Both the position numbers and the translations under genes were made by a program. The notes under the pieces were generated by a model. It did not search any database and was not told where the DNA came from. It worked only from the letters and a program-made list of their open reading frames with translations. A stretch of 64,000 bases of DNA from Bacteroidaceae bacterium (GTDB lineage: Bacteria; Bacteroidota; Bacteroidia; Bacteroidales; Bacteroidaceae), in contig JAEESE010000005.1 in the NCBI GenBank assembly GCA_016286165.1, positions 1-64,000 of the forward strand, in the 5' to 3' direction. Below are positions 43,475-52,510 of the stretch, one piece after another; position 1 is the stretch's first letter, and each line of letters starts with the position of its first letter.

Positions 43475-43486
43475 AGGGGAATGAAT

Positions 43487-43505
43487 GTCGCTGCGCGACG
43501 GTTAA
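43487..43505 (-). repeat. TAACCG mini-hairpin unit
   Basis: Minus strand TTAACCG followed by GTCGC-GCA-GCGAC, the same layout as the units at 37551–37635, in the prmC–radical-SAM spacer. Confidence 0.5.
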
Positions 43506-43565
43506 GGGGTAAGGGAACTTTGTTCTGGTGAGAGCTGCTCTGCAGTGGTGAGAAGGAAGGAGAAT

Positions 43566-44495
43566 TTATTTTCGGGCTTGGACTATGCGAGGACGGTCGA
43601 ACTGATCGTCGAAGACAATGGCGTCGGTGTAGCCGCTGTTGAGGAAGAGCTGTTGAGTATCTCCAGCAAGGGCGGTGTTCACTTCCACGAGGACGGTGCC
43701 TCCTGATTTCAAGCACCGCTGCCCGATATCAGCTATGGCGTGATAAAAGAGAAGGGCATCATCGTCGGGCACAAACAGGGCGAGGCCCGGCTCATGGTCC
43801 AGGACATGCCGACTCATCTCTGCCGCCTCACATTCACGAACATACGGCGGGTTGGACACGAGGACATCGAAAAATAGGTCAGGCTTATCGGGCTGTAAAG
43901 CCGACCTAATCGGGCTATTTGGCCGACCTAATTCGGCGATTAGCTTGGCCTTGTCTGGCTGAAGGACGTCGCCCTCAAGGAAACTGACATTGTCAGCTCT
44001 TAAGTCATGAGCGTTCTCGCGTGCCACGGTGAGCGCCGACAGGCTTATATCCACTCCGACGACATTAGCCGCAGGCAATGCCAGAGCCACAGCAATGGCT
44101 ATGCAGCCACTACCAGTACAGAGGTCGAGGACATTAAACGACGGCTGCTCGACATCGTAGCCGAAGGCACTCTGCGCCCGTGCACTCTGCACTACGCGCC
44201 CGACCAAATCCTCTGTTTCAGGGCGAGGGATAAGAACATCAGGCGTAACGCGGAAGCGGTGACCGCCGAAGGAGGCGTAGCCCAAGACATACTGAACGGG
44301 CTCGCCCTGCACGAGTCTGGCCGCAATTTTTTCGAAATCATTGCGCTCATCTCGTGATAAAGTAGTACCTTTGCCGAGCAAAAGGTCGGTTTGCGAGAGC
44401 CCGAAGCGCTCTTCCATGACCAGCCGCACCACTGCACGAGCCTCGCCAGCACCATAGATCGGCGTCAATAGCTTTATAAGTTCGACGTGATTCAT
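43566..44495 (-). CDS. prmC: Peptide chain release factor methyltransferase PrmC
   Basis: Methylates the GGQ glutamine of release factors. 309 residues: helical N-terminal domain, PVQYVLGYASFGGHRF, IPRPETEDLV, SAM loop LDLCTGSGCIAIA and catalytic VSNPPYVRE (about 213–221). The section between EGDVLQ (about 176) and DLFFDVLVSNPPY is longer than usual by about 25 residues (KLIAELGRPNSPIRSALQPD), encoded by 22-nt repeat units (43881–43968). The −7 element is only 4 bp from the ATG, so the mRNA may be leaderless. Confidence 0.94.
   Translation of the reverse strand: MNHVELIKLLTPIYGAGEARAVVRLVMEERFGLSQTDLLLGKGTTLSRDERNDFEKIAARLVQGEPVQYVLGYASFGGHRFRVTPDVLIPRPETEDLVGRVVQSARAQSAFGYDVEQPSFNVLDLCTGSGCIAIAVALALPAANVVGVDISLSALTVARENAHDLRADNVSFLEGDVLQPDKAKLIAELGRPNSPIRSALQPDKPDLFFDVLVSNPPYVRECEAAEMSRHVLDHEPGLALFVPDDDALLFYHAIADIGQRCLKSGGTVLVEVNTALAGDTQQLFLNSGYTDAIVFDDQFDRPRIVQARK
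43881..43968 (-). repeat. 22-nt repeat array C inside prmC
   Basis: Units start at 43881, 43903, 43925 and (weaker) 43947 on plus coordinates, e.g. GACCTAATCGGGCTATTT plus four bases. Reverse complements align with units of array B. Three units are 66 nt, so the insertion keeps the reading frame. Confidence 0.65.
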
Positions 44496-44499
44496 GGTG

Positions 44500-44507
44500 C
44501 AAAGGTA
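44500..44507 (-). promoter_or_regulatory. −7 element TACCTTTG for prmC
   Basis: Minus-strand match ending 4 bp upstream of the ATG at 44495. The usual start site would fall on or next to the A of the ATG. Confidence 0.6.
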
Positions 44508-44559
44508 AGAAAAGTTTAGGGATTAAAGATTAAAGATTAAAGAAAAAAGGAAAAATAAT

Positions 44560-44574
44560 AGCCCACCGTGGGCT
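44560..44574 (+). repeat. Small palindrome before ribD
   Basis: AGCCCA-CCG-TGGGCT, 13 bp upstream of the ribD ATG; a possible leader hairpin. No −7 element for ribD was found. Confidence 0.4.
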
Positions 44575-44586
44575 TTAATCAAAGGA

Positions 44587-45585
44587 ATGACTATCGACGA
44601 GAAATATATGGCAAGATGCCTGCAGCTGGCACGCCACGGCGAGCTGACCACTGCGCCGAACCCCATGGTGGGAGCTGTCATCGTGCACAACGGGCGAATT
44701 ATCGGTGAGGGCTGGCACCGCCGTTACGGAGGTCCGCATGCCGAAGTGAACGCCGTGGCTTCAGTACGTCCCGAGGACGAACGGCTGCTGACTGAAGCCA
44801 CCATCTACGTCAGCCTTGAGCCCTGTTCACACTGGGGTAAGACACCGCCATGTGCCGAACTGCTTGTGAGGAAAGGCTTCAACCGTGTCGTCGTCGGCAG
44901 TCTCGACCCTAACGAGAAGGTGGCTGGACGTGGCATCAAGCGTCTGCAGGAGGCCGGTATAGAGGTCGTTGTTGGCGTGCTCGAAGACGAATGCCGATGG
45001 CTGAACCGCAAGTTCATGACCTTCCATCGTCTGCACCGCCCATATATCACGCTGAAATGGGCCGAGAGTGCCGACGGATTCATAGACCGGCATCGCGAAA
45101 GCTTTGCCGACGGTCCCGCCGTTCATTTCTCCACACCTTGGACGCAAATGTTGGTGCACCGCCTGCGTGCCACACACGAAGCAATTCTAGTGGGACGAAG
45201 GACCTGGGAACTCGACCGCCCAAGCCTAACCACAAGGGAATGGCCGGGACGGAGTCCAGAACGGTTGATACTAAGCCTCACCCACAGCCCCTCTCCAAAA
45301 GGCGAGGGGGGTGTATACCACAAGCAAGAGGAAAGTCTTTTTCATAGAGTAACCACTCCCCTCGCTAGTTGGGGAGGGTCTATGGGTAAGCCTGGTGATG
45401 AGGCTGTTCCTTACCAGTCCATTTTGGTTGAAGGCGGCGCTCAAACTTTGCAATCGTTCATCGATGCCGACCTGTGGGACGAAGCCTATATTGAGCGCTC
45501 AGACATGGTCTTAGGTGACGGAGTAAGGGCTCCGAAATTGAAAAGAGACCTAAAAGGACGCCCCGTTCACGTTAATTTTGCCTAA
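44587..45585 (+). CDS. ribD: Riboflavin biosynthesis protein RibD
   Basis: Bifunctional deaminase/reductase of riboflavin synthesis. 332 residues: deaminase domain with GGPHAEVNA and SLEPCSHWGKTPPC (zinc ligands), reductase domain from about 152 (YITLKWAESADGFID; ILVGRRTWELDRPSLTTREW). Odd feature: after ERLILSL (about 228) comes ~45 residues of repeat-derived sequence (THSPSPKGEGGVYHKQ and on) before SILVEGGAQTLQSF. The overall length is normal, so the element seems to have replaced native strands of the reductase domain rather than just extended a loop. Reductase function is therefore doubtful. Confidence 0.92.
   Translation: MTIDEKYMARCLQLARHGELTTAPNPMVGAVIVHNGRIIGEGWHRRYGGPHAEVNAVASVRPEDERLLTEATIYVSLEPCSHWGKTPPCAELLVRKGFNRVVVGSLDPNEKVAGRGIKRLQEAGIEVVVGVLEDECRWLNRKFMTFHRLHRPYITLKWAESADGFIDRHRESFADGPAVHFSTPWTQMLVHRLRATHEAILVGRRTWELDRPSLTTREWPGRSPERLILSLTHSPSPKGEGGVYHKQEESLFHRVTTPLASWGGSMGKPGDEAVPYQSILVEGGAQTLQSFIDADLWDEAYIERSDMVLGDGVRAPKLKRDLKGRPVHVNFA
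45288..45379 (+). repeat. REPIN-like inverted-pair element inside ribD
   Basis: Arm 1, 45288–45312 (starts CCCCTCTCCAAAAGGCGAGG), and arm 2, 45355–45379 (starts ACTCCCCTCGCTAGTTGGGG), are inverted copies matching at about 19 of 25 positions, 42 nt apart. Each arm is itself palindromic. Confidence 0.65.
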
Positions 45586-45644
45586 TAAATAGCAGAAAAA
45601 AGATTTTTTAAGACTTACTGCTTCGCGCGCGTCACCTTTTTATG

Positions 45645-45652
45645 TACCTTTG
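45645..45652 (+). promoter_or_regulatory. −7 element TACCTTTG for the DUF6242 gene
   Basis: Plus-strand match 27 bp upstream of ATG 45680; likely start of the unit running towards bamA. Confidence 0.65.
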
Positions 45653-45679
45653 CACCCACTTTGATAATACCTTCGATAA

Positions 45680-47002
45680 ATGAAGCATCTAACATATACC
45701 CTAGTCGCGCTGTTTACCATAGCAGCCACTTTTGTTGCATGCAAGAGCGACGACGACGTTGAATACAGCAGCGACTGCTATATTAAGTCCATGGTGCTGG
45801 GCAATCTTTCACGCACAATTCATTCCACGACATCGGACGGCAGAGACACTGTGTACAATGTCACACTTACCGGTTCCGCGTTCCCCATGGCCATAGACCA
45901 TGTTGCAGGCACCATCAAGAATGCCACACCGCTGCCCATTGGCACAAACATCAGTGCCGTGACCTCCACGGTTACGTCGCAAGGCATGGTAGTTTATGCC
46001 CATGCCAACGACACCACGATGTGGACACAGTTTAATGCCAAGGACACGCTGGACTTTTCTAAGCCCTACATCTTCCGTGTGATTGCGTCCGACGGCGACA
46101 GCTATCGCGACTACAACGTCAGCCTCAGTGTTAGACAAGACGATGCCGACAAGTTTACCTGGACCACCCTCGCCACCGTAAAGGGCCTGACCTCTCGCAA
46201 GACGGTCAAGATACTGAGCCTTGGAGCGAAGCCCGTGATATTCAGTTCGACTGATGACGGCATCTATATAGCCAGGGCCAACGGCAGTGAAGCTGCAACC
46301 AGCCAAGCTGCCGCAAACTGGAGCGAAGCACGATGCGAAGGTCTGCCGGCTAATGCCGATGCCAATTCTGCCGTGGCTTACAACGGCGAGTTTTGGATGA
46401 CAAGCACTGACGGCCGCCTCTTCCGCTCGACCAACGGCATCATTTGGAATGAGGAAGAAAAGAAGGGAAGTCCCTCCACCACTCTTTTTGCAGCCTCAGC
46501 AACAGCCCTTTACGCCTCTGCAGCATCCGACGAAGGGGCCGTAGTGGTAAGCTCAACCGATGGCATCGCATGGCAACAGCAGCCTACAGAAAAGGCGTTT
46601 GCGGGAAAGGTGATAGCTTCGACAGCTTACACCCAGCCCAACGGCAACCGGCGCGTGCTCATCGCTACTGCCCGCGACGGCAGCGCCACGCTTGACACAT
46701 GGAGCCTGCTCGAAGGCACCAAGGAGGGCTGGACCCTATTCTCAGACGATGAACTCAACACCAACCTCCTCACGAATGCCGAACCGCTGAATATCGTGTA
46801 CTACAACAAACAGCTCATCGCCTTCACCCCCGATGGCATACTGATAAGCGAAGACAATGGTATCAACTGGAAAGACGAGAGCAAGATAAATTTGCCCGCT
46901 GATGATATCACTCCGCGCTCGGCCGTAGCCCAAGGCGAATACTTATACATCCTGAACAACGACCAGCTGTGGCAAGGCAGACTCAGCAGCTACAGCGAGT
47001 GA
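45680..47002 (+). CDS. DUF6242 lipoprotein
   Basis: 440 residues. Lipoprotein signal with lipobox TFVAC (Cys at about 21), an N-terminal Ig-like domain (about 28–155: YNVTLTGSAFPMAIDHVAGT; FRVIASDGDSYRDYNVSLSV) and a six-bladed beta-propeller-like part (about 160–440) with repeated SSTDDGIYI / STDGRLFRSTNGIIW / SSTDGIAWQQ / SEDNGINWKDE motifs, as in sialidase/BNR-type propellers. It is in the position DUF6242 proteins usually take, before DUF6089–uppS–bamA, so an outer-membrane role is likely. Confidence 0.85.
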   Translation: MKHLTYTLVALFTIAATFVACKSDDDVEYSSDCYIKSMVLGNLSRTIHSTTSDGRDTVYNVTLTGSAFPMAIDHVAGTIKNATPLPIGTNISAVTSTVTSQGMVVYAHANDTTMWTQFNAKDTLDFSKPYIFRVIASDGDSYRDYNVSLSVRQDDADKFTWTTLATVKGLTSRKTVKILSLGAKPVIFSSTDDGIYIARANGSEAATSQAAANWSEARCEGLPANADANSAVAYNGEFWMTSTDGRLFRSTNGIIWNEEEKKGSPSTTLFAASATALYASAASDEGAVVVSSTDGIAWQQQPTEKAFAGKVIASTAYTQPNGNRRVLIATARDGSATLDTWSLLEGTKEGWTLFSDDELNTNLLTNAEPLNIVYYNKQLIAFTPDGILISEDNGINWKDESKINLPADDITPRSAVAQGEYLYILNNDQLWQGRLSSYSE

Positions 47003-47052
47003 AACGTCGAGGATTGAGAAACAGACACTGATAAACAATAAAACAAAATAGA

Positions 47053-47775
47053 GTGCGTTACCTATTAGCCTTGCTCTCGGCCTTGATACCAGTCCTCAGC
47101 GCTCAGGCGCAGGACGGCGAGCTGCTGGAATACCAGCAGGAGATAGGCGGTGGCGTAGGACTGATGAGCTACATCGGAGATGCAGGCGGCGGCCTGCTCA
47201 AGAGTCCGGGCGTGATGGGAACACTCATCTGGCGGCGCAACCTCAACAGCCGAATGGTCGTGCACACCGACGTAGGCTTTGGCAAGATACGAGGCAACAG
47301 CCACGGCCACTTCTTCCCGACCGACCCTCACAGCCACACGCCCGAAGGCGGACAGACGGCACCGGACATTCGCTTCAACAGAAGCCTGGTAACTGTAGGG
47401 GCACAGTTTGAGTTCAACTTCCTTGGCTACGGCATGGGAGCCGGATACAAAGGCCTGCACCGCTGGACGCCATATCTGTTAGCCGGAGCAGGAGCAACAA
47501 TGGCCACTGGCGGAGGCGGCTCAGCAGCCGGAGCACTACACATCCCACTGGGCTTCGGATTTCGCTACAAACTGCGGCAGCGCCTTAACATAGGCCTCGA
47601 GTGGAGCTTCAATTTCACCACCTCGGACCGCCTCGACGACAGCGCCGATCCCGTGAAACTCGCCGACCCGTACGGCATCAAGAGCGGAATGTTCAAGAAC
47701 AAGGACTGCTTCACACGAACTTTCCTGTTCCTCACCTACGACATATCGCCCAAATATCGGAAATGCAACAACTAA
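47053..47775 (+). CDS. DUF6089 outer-membrane beta-barrel protein
   Basis: 240 residues, GTG start at 47053 (50 bp after the previous gene). Signal peptide (to about Ala19), then an OmpW/OmpA-like eight-stranded barrel: EIGGGVGLMSYIGDAGGG, LIWRRNLNSRMVVHTDVGFG, TVGAQFEFNFLGYG, WTPYLLAGAGATMATGG, LGFGFRYKLRQRLNIGLEWS, FLFLTYDISPKY. Bacteroidetes members of DUF6089 sit directly upstream of uppS and bamA, as here, and are thought to be outer-membrane proteins; the exact role is unknown. Confidence 0.85.
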   Translation: MRYLLALLSALIPVLSAQAQDGELLEYQQEIGGGVGLMSYIGDAGGGLLKSPGVMGTLIWRRNLNSRMVVHTDVGFGKIRGNSHGHFFPTDPHSHTPEGGQTAPDIRFNRSLVTVGAQFEFNFLGYGMGAGYKGLHRWTPYLLAGAGATMATGGGGSAAGALHIPLGFGFRYKLRQRLNIGLEWSFNFTTSDRLDDSADPVKLADPYGIKSGMFKNKDCFTRTFLFLTYDISPKYRKCNN

Positions 47776-47814
47776 AGGTTCATAACAATAAAAACTTCTA
47801 TAACTGATACAACG

Positions 47815-48591
47815 ATGGAACTCGACCTCAAAAAAATACCTCAGCACATTGCCATTATCATGGACGGCAACGGGCGCTGGGCCAAACAACGCGGGCTGCC
47901 ACGCACGGCAGGACACGTGGAAGGCGTAGAAGCCGTGAAGCGCATCACCGAAGAGTGTGTGCGCCTCGGGGTTAAGTTCCTGACGTTGTACACCTTCTCC
48001 ACCGAGAACTGGAACCGTCCGGAAGAAGAGGTAGGCGCCCTGATGGGTCTCGTGCTCTCGAACCTCGAAGAGGAGATCTTCATGAAGAACAATGTGCGAT
48101 TCCGCGTCATCGGCGACATCAAGCGTTTGCCAGAAAACGTTCAGCAACGCCTGTGGCAGGTGATGGAACACACAGCCGACAACGATGCCATGACAATGGT
48201 AGTGGCGCTAAGCTACAGTGCGCGTTGGGAGATTACAAAAGCCGTCAAGGATATCATCTGGGAAACGAAGAAGACAAACCTCACGATGGCTACCATCGAC
48301 CCGGAAGAAATCAACGAAGAGACTATCGCTCAACACCTTGAGACATATTTCATGCCTGACCCCGACTTGCTCATACGCACTGGAGGCGAGCAGCGCATCA
48401 GCAATTACCTGCTTTGGCAGATAGCTTATTCCGAGCTCTATTTCTGCGACACCTTCTGGCCTGACTTCGACGAGGCAGCACTACACACAGCCATTGCCGA
48501 TTTCCAGCAACGCGAGCGACGCTACGGGAAGACCAGCGAACAGGTACAATCACAGGCTGAAGCCCAGCCAGAAGCTCCCTCAAAGGAGTAA
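47815..48591 (+). CDS. uppS: Undecaprenyl-diphosphate synthase UppS
   Basis: Cis-prenyltransferase making the C55 lipid carrier for peptidoglycan and O-antigen. 258 residues. [18 protein letters not shown] at the start (catalytic Asp), [13 protein letters not shown], and C-terminal [20 protein letters not shown] and Y-x-E-L-Y-F are classic. An unusual Gln/Ala/Glu-rich tail of about 18 residues ([19 protein letters not shown]) follows the normal end. 26 bp before bamA. Confidence 0.96.
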   Translation: MELDLKKIPQHIAIIMDGNGRWAKQRGLPRTAGHVEGVEAVKRITEECVRLGVKFLTLYTFSTENWNRPEEEVGALMGLVLSNLEEEIFMKNNVRFRVIGDIKRLPENVQQRLWQVMEHTADNDAMTMVVALSYSARWEITKAVKDIIWETKKTNLTMATIDPEEINEETIAQHLETYFMPDPDLLIRTGGEQRISNYLLWQIAYSELYFCDTFWPDFDEAALHTAIADFQQRERRYGKTSEQVQSQAEAQPEAPSKE

Positions 48592-48617
48592 GTTCTCTTT
48601 ACAATAGTTAATAAACA

Positions 48618-51281
48618 ATGAATAAACACCTTCCATATAGAATCCTAACCATTCTTCTACTCTGGTATGCACTGCCCTCTCCCTTCAACAAAGGAACGGG
48701 AGAGAAGCTCTTCGCTCAAGTCCAGGAACACATAGTGCGTCCCACTATCGACTACGCTCGCACACCGGCACAATACTATATCGGTGGCATCACCGTGGAC
48801 GGCGTCAAGAGCTATGACGACTACGTACTCATAGGCCTGTCGGGACTATCGAAAGGACAACGGATCACCATCCCAGGCGAAGAAATCAGTAAGGCCATTC
48901 GCCGCTATTGGAAACACGGGCTCTTCAGCAATGCCTCAATAAGCGTAGACAGCCTCGTCGGCGACTCGGCATACCTGCATATCCAATTAGCCGTACGCCC
49001 CCGTATCTCACAGATCAACTACAACGGCGTGAAGAAAAGCGAGCGCGAAGACCTTGAGACAAAGCTCGGACTGGTGAAGGAAGCACAACTGACTCCAAAC
49101 ATGCTCGACCGTGCACGCATCTGGGGTAAGAAATATTTCGAAGACAAGGGCTTCAAGAACGCAGAAATCCTTTTCGAGCAGCACGACGACCCAAGCGACC
49201 AAGGGCGCGTGATACTCGATGTCAACGTGGACAAGAAAGAGAAGGTAAAGGTGAACAGCATCACTGTCGATGGCAGCAGCGCCCTGACAATGAAGCAAAT
49301 CAAAGGCTCGCTCATCAAGAACGGCGCGTTCAAGAAGACTCACGAGAAAGGCCTCATGAGTAGTTGGTTCCGTTCCAAGAAATTCATCGATGAGAAATGG
49401 AAGGAAGATAAAGACCGCCTCATCACAAAATACAATGAGTTCGGCTACCGCGATGCCCGCATCGTGACCGACAGCGTAGTTCCTCACGACGAAAAATCAG
49501 TGGACATTTACGTCAAGGTAGAAGAAGGGGAAAAGTACTATGTCCGAAACATCGACTGGGTCGGCAACACTATTTACACTACCGAGGCCTTGCAAGAGAG
49601 ATTGCGCATGAAGAAAGGCGACGTCTACAATCAGACGCACTTGATGAAACGCATCAAGGACGACGACGACGCTATCGGCAACCTTTACTACAACAACGGT
49701 TACCTGTTCTACAACCTCACACCTGTGGAAGTTAACATCGTAGGCGACAGTGTAGACCTGGAAATGCGTATTGAAGAGAACCAACAGGCTTACATCAACC
49801 GAGTAATCATCACTGGCAACGACCGTGTTTACGAGGAAGTAGTGCGCCGTGAGCTGCGCAACAAGCCTGGCGACTTGTTCAACAAATCGGCTCTTGAACG
49901 CTCATACCGTGAAATTGCTTCGATGGGACATTTCGATCCTGAAGCCATCAAATACGACCTGAAGCCCGACCTCGACAATGGTACCGTGGACCTTGAATGG
50001 GATCTGACGCCCAAGAGCAATGACCAAGTAGAGTTCTCGCTCGGTTATGGTCAGACGGGTGTGATAGGAAAGATAGGCCTCAAGTTCAGCAACTTCTCGC
50101 TCGCCAACCTTTTCGCCAAGAATGGGCTGCGGCGCGGCATCATGCCCCAAGGCAACGGCGAGACGTTCAGCATCAGCGGACAGACCAACGGACGCTACTA
50201 TCAGGCTTACTCCATCAACTACCTCAATCCCTGGTTCGGAGGCAAGCGGCCTAACTCACTGCATTTCTCGGCCTTCTTCTCAAAGCAGACCGACGTGAGC
50301 GACCGCTACTACAACTCCGCTTACTACAACTCCTACTACAACTACCTCTACGGCTACGGCTCCAGCTATGGCAACTACTACGAGAATTTCTACGACCCCG
50401 ACAAGTTCATCAAGGTCTATGGCTTCACACTCGGCTGGGGTAAGCGCCTCTCGTGGCCTGACGACTATTTCCAGTTGTCGGCCGACCTGAGTTACACCCG
50501 TTACTCGCTTAAGGACTGGGAGTACTTCATGATATCCAACGGCAACTGCAACAACGTCAGCCTTAACATCAACCTTGCACGTACATCCACCGACAACCAG
50601 ATATACCCTCGCAGCGGTTCAGAGGTGCTCTTCTCGGCAAGCCTCACGCCGCCTTACTCGCTCTTCGACGGCCGCGACTACGCTAATCTGGCTAACAATC
50701 CTCAGGCCAGCAATTATCAGGATCAGCTTAAGAGCAAATACCAGTGGATTGAATATCACAAGTGGAAGTTCAAGGCCCGCACATTCACAGCACTCACAGG
50801 CCACAACAAATGTCCAGTGCTAATGACACGTATCGAGTTCGGTATCCTCGGGCACTACAATAAGCATAAGCGCTCGCCCTTCGAGACCTTCTACGTCGGC
50901 GGCGACGGCATGAGCGGCTACAGCTACAACTACGCTACCGAAACAATCGGTCTGCGCGGCTACGACAACGGTTCGCTAACGCCACGCGGATACACAGGCT
51001 ATGCCTACGACCGCTTCACAGTGGAGCTCCGCTACCCGTTCATCCTCGGCAACTCTACTAACATCTATGGCCTCACCTTCGTCGAAGGAGGTAATGCATG
51101 GAACGACATCAAGAAGTTCAACCCCTTCGACATGAAGCGTTCAGCAGGCGTAGGCGTACGTATAATGTTGCCTATGGTTGGTCTGCTCGGTATCGACTGG
51201 GCTTACGGTTTCGACCGCGTCTTCGGCAGTAAGACATACGGCGGCAGCCAGTTCCACTTCATCCTCGGACAGGAGTTCTAA
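48618..51281 (+). CDS. bamA: Outer-membrane assembly factor BamA
   Basis: Core of the machinery that inserts beta-barrel proteins. 887 residues: N-terminal secretion signal, five POTRA domains (about 50–455) and an Omp85 barrel (about 460–887) ending in …ILGQEF with the C-terminal Phe. A Tyr/Gly/Asn-rich loop (about 570–595, YYNSAYYNSYYNYLYGYGSS) is typical of Bacteroidales BamA. Odd feature: in the signal peptide, after LTILLLWYAL, comes PSPFNKGTGEKLFAQVQ, where an AxA site should follow; this is coded by a palindromic repeat (48677–48704) and displaces the cleavage site. Export could be affected or the site moved to near FAQ. Confidence 0.95.
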   Translation: MNKHLPYRILTILLLWYALPSPFNKGTGEKLFAQVQEHIVRPTIDYARTPAQYYIGGITVDGVKSYDDYVLIGLSGLSKGQRITIPGEEISKAIRRYWKHGLFSNASISVDSLVGDSAYLHIQLAVRPRISQINYNGVKKSEREDLETKLGLVKEAQLTPNMLDRARIWGKKYFEDKGFKNAEILFEQHDDPSDQGRVILDVNVDKKEKVKVNSITVDGSSALTMKQIKGSLIKNGAFKKTHEKGLMSSWFRSKKFIDEKWKEDKDRLITKYNEFGYRDARIVTDSVVPHDEKSVDIYVKVEEGEKYYVRNIDWVGNTIYTTEALQERLRMKKGDVYNQTHLMKRIKDDDDAIGNLYYNNGYLFYNLTPVEVNIVGDSVDLEMRIEENQQAYINRVIITGNDRVYEEVVRRELRNKPGDLFNKSALERSYREIASMGHFDPEAIKYDLKPDLDNGTVDLEWDLTPKSNDQVEFSLGYGQTGVIGKIGLKFSNFSLANLFAKNGLRRGIMPQGNGETFSISGQTNGRYYQAYSINYLNPWFGGKRPNSLHFSAFFSKQTDVSDRYYNSAYYNSYYNYLYGYGSSYGNYYENFYDPDKFIKVYGFTLGWGKRLSWPDDYFQLSADLSYTRYSLKDWEYFMISNGNCNNVSLNINLARTSTDNQIYPRSGSEVLFSASLTPPYSLFDGRDYANLANNPQASNYQDQLKSKYQWIEYHKWKFKARTFTALTGHNKCPVLMTRIEFGILGHYNKHKRSPFETFYVGGDGMSGYSYNYATETIGLRGYDNGSLTPRGYTGYAYDRFTVELRYPFILGNSTNIYGLTFVEGGNAWNDIKKFNPFDMKRSAGVGVRIMLPMVGLLGIDWAYGFDRVFGSKTYGGSQFHFILGQEF
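48677..48704 (+). repeat. In-frame palindromic element in bamA signal region
   Basis: CTCTCCC (48677–48683) and GGGAGAG (48698–48704) around TTCAACAAAGGAAC. It resembles an arm of the ribD element. Confidence 0.5.
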
Positions 51282-51434
51282 TGTCAATCCTGAATTCATA
51301 ATAAATCTTTAACGTTTAAACCCTCAAGAGTTACAACCATCCAACGTACAAAGGTTCCTCTCAACAAATGTCACGGATACTGCGACATCGCAGCCCTAAC
51401 AATAACAGCAAAAACAATCAACACACTTTAGAAA

Positions 51435-51956
51435 ATGAAAAAGTTATTCACTATCTTACTTGCAGCCTGCGCCCTCGGTGTGGCTCAACCAGCTGCAGCT
51501 CAGAAGTTCGTGCTCGTAGACATGGAATACATCCTCAAGAACATACCAGCCTATGAACGTGCTAACGAGCAACTGAATCAAGTATCACGCAAGTGGCAAG
51601 CCGAGATTGAGGCCCTCGCCACCGAAGCTCAGAACCTTTACAAAGCCTATCAGGGCGAAACGGTGTTCCTCAGCGCCGAGCAGAAGAAAGAGCGCGAGGC
51701 TGCCATCGTGGCCAAGGAGAAGGAAGCAGCCGACCTGAAGAAGAAATATTTCGGTCCGGAGGGTGAACTCTTCAAGAAGCGCGAAAGCCTGATGGCACCT
51801 ATCAACGACGAGATCTACACCGCTGTGAAGGATATCTGCGAAGCCAAGGGATACAGCCTCGTCCTCGACCGCGCCTCAGATGCCGGTATAATCTTCGCAT
51901 CACCTAAGATTGATATATCTGCAGAGGTGCTCCAAAAGCTCGGCTACGGCTATTAA
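51435..51956 (+). CDS. OmpH/Skp family periplasmic chaperone (copy 1)
   Basis: 173 residues: signal peptide (to Ala21), start of mature part KFVLVDMEYILKNIPAYE, two long coiled-coil helices (about 45–120, with rich Glu/Lys) and C-terminal SLVLDRASDAGIIFASPKIDIS. Skp-like trimeric chaperones guard unfolded barrel proteins on the way to BamA, which is the gene upstream. The tandem of OmpH-like genes behind bamA is usual in Bacteroidetes. A ~150-bp gap without a clear promoter separates it from bamA. Confidence 0.92.
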   Translation: MKKLFTILLAACALGVAQPAAAQKFVLVDMEYILKNIPAYERANEQLNQVSRKWQAEIEALATEAQNLYKAYQGETVFLSAEQKKEREAAIVAKEKEAADLKKKYFGPEGELFKKRESLMAPINDEIYTAVKDICEAKGYSLVLDRASDAGIIFASPKIDISAEVLQKLGYGY

Positions 51957-52006
51957 GCAACAAAGAAACATCAAACTCAAAAAACAAATAATCTTTTAAA
52001 ACGAAA

Positions 52007-52501
52007 ATGAAAAAAGCATTGATCATCGCCCTCCTGCTCGCTCCTATGAGCATGATGGCACAGAAGTTCGGACACTTCAACTCGTCAGAATTAGTACAGC
52101 TCCTTCCAGAGTGGACAACGGCTCAAACCGAGCTCCAGACACTCGCAAAGCAGTATGATGATGACCTGAAACGCATGCAAGATGAATTACAGAAGAAGGC
52201 TGATGAGTTCCAGAAAGAGCAGGCTAATCTGCTTGAAAACGTCCGTGCACGCCGCGAGCAAGAACTCAACGACCTCTATCAGCGTGTTATACAGAGCAGG
52301 GACGACAACGAGCAGGCTTTCAAGAAGGCTCAGGCCGAAAAGATGCAAGCCATCTCCGAGAAGATAACGGCCGCAGTGAAGAAGATCGGCGACGAGGGAG
52401 GCTATGTTTACATCATGGACATCACCGCTGGCATTCCCTATATCAGCGAAAAGCTTTCTACCGACGTCACTCCCGAGCTGAAGAAGGCCCTCGGTATCTA
52501 A
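52007..52501 (+). CDS. OmpH/Skp family periplasmic chaperone (copy 2)
   Basis: 164 residues: signal peptide (to about Ala18, SMMAQ), mature start KFGHFNSSELVQLLPEWT, coiled coil about 45–115, and a C-terminal VYIMDITAGIPYISEKLSTDVT. Same fold as its neighbours. It lies 50 bp after copy 1. A long imperfect hairpin (52511–52577) follows it. Confidence 0.92.
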   Translation: MKKALIIALLLAPMSMMAQKFGHFNSSELVQLLPEWTTAQTELQTLAKQYDDDLKRMQDELQKKADEFQKEQANLLENVRARREQELNDLYQRVIQSRDDNEQAFKKAQAEKMQAISEKITAAVKKIGDEGGYVYIMDITAGIPYISEKLSTDVTPELKKALGI

Positions 52502-52510
52502 TTCCTTTAG

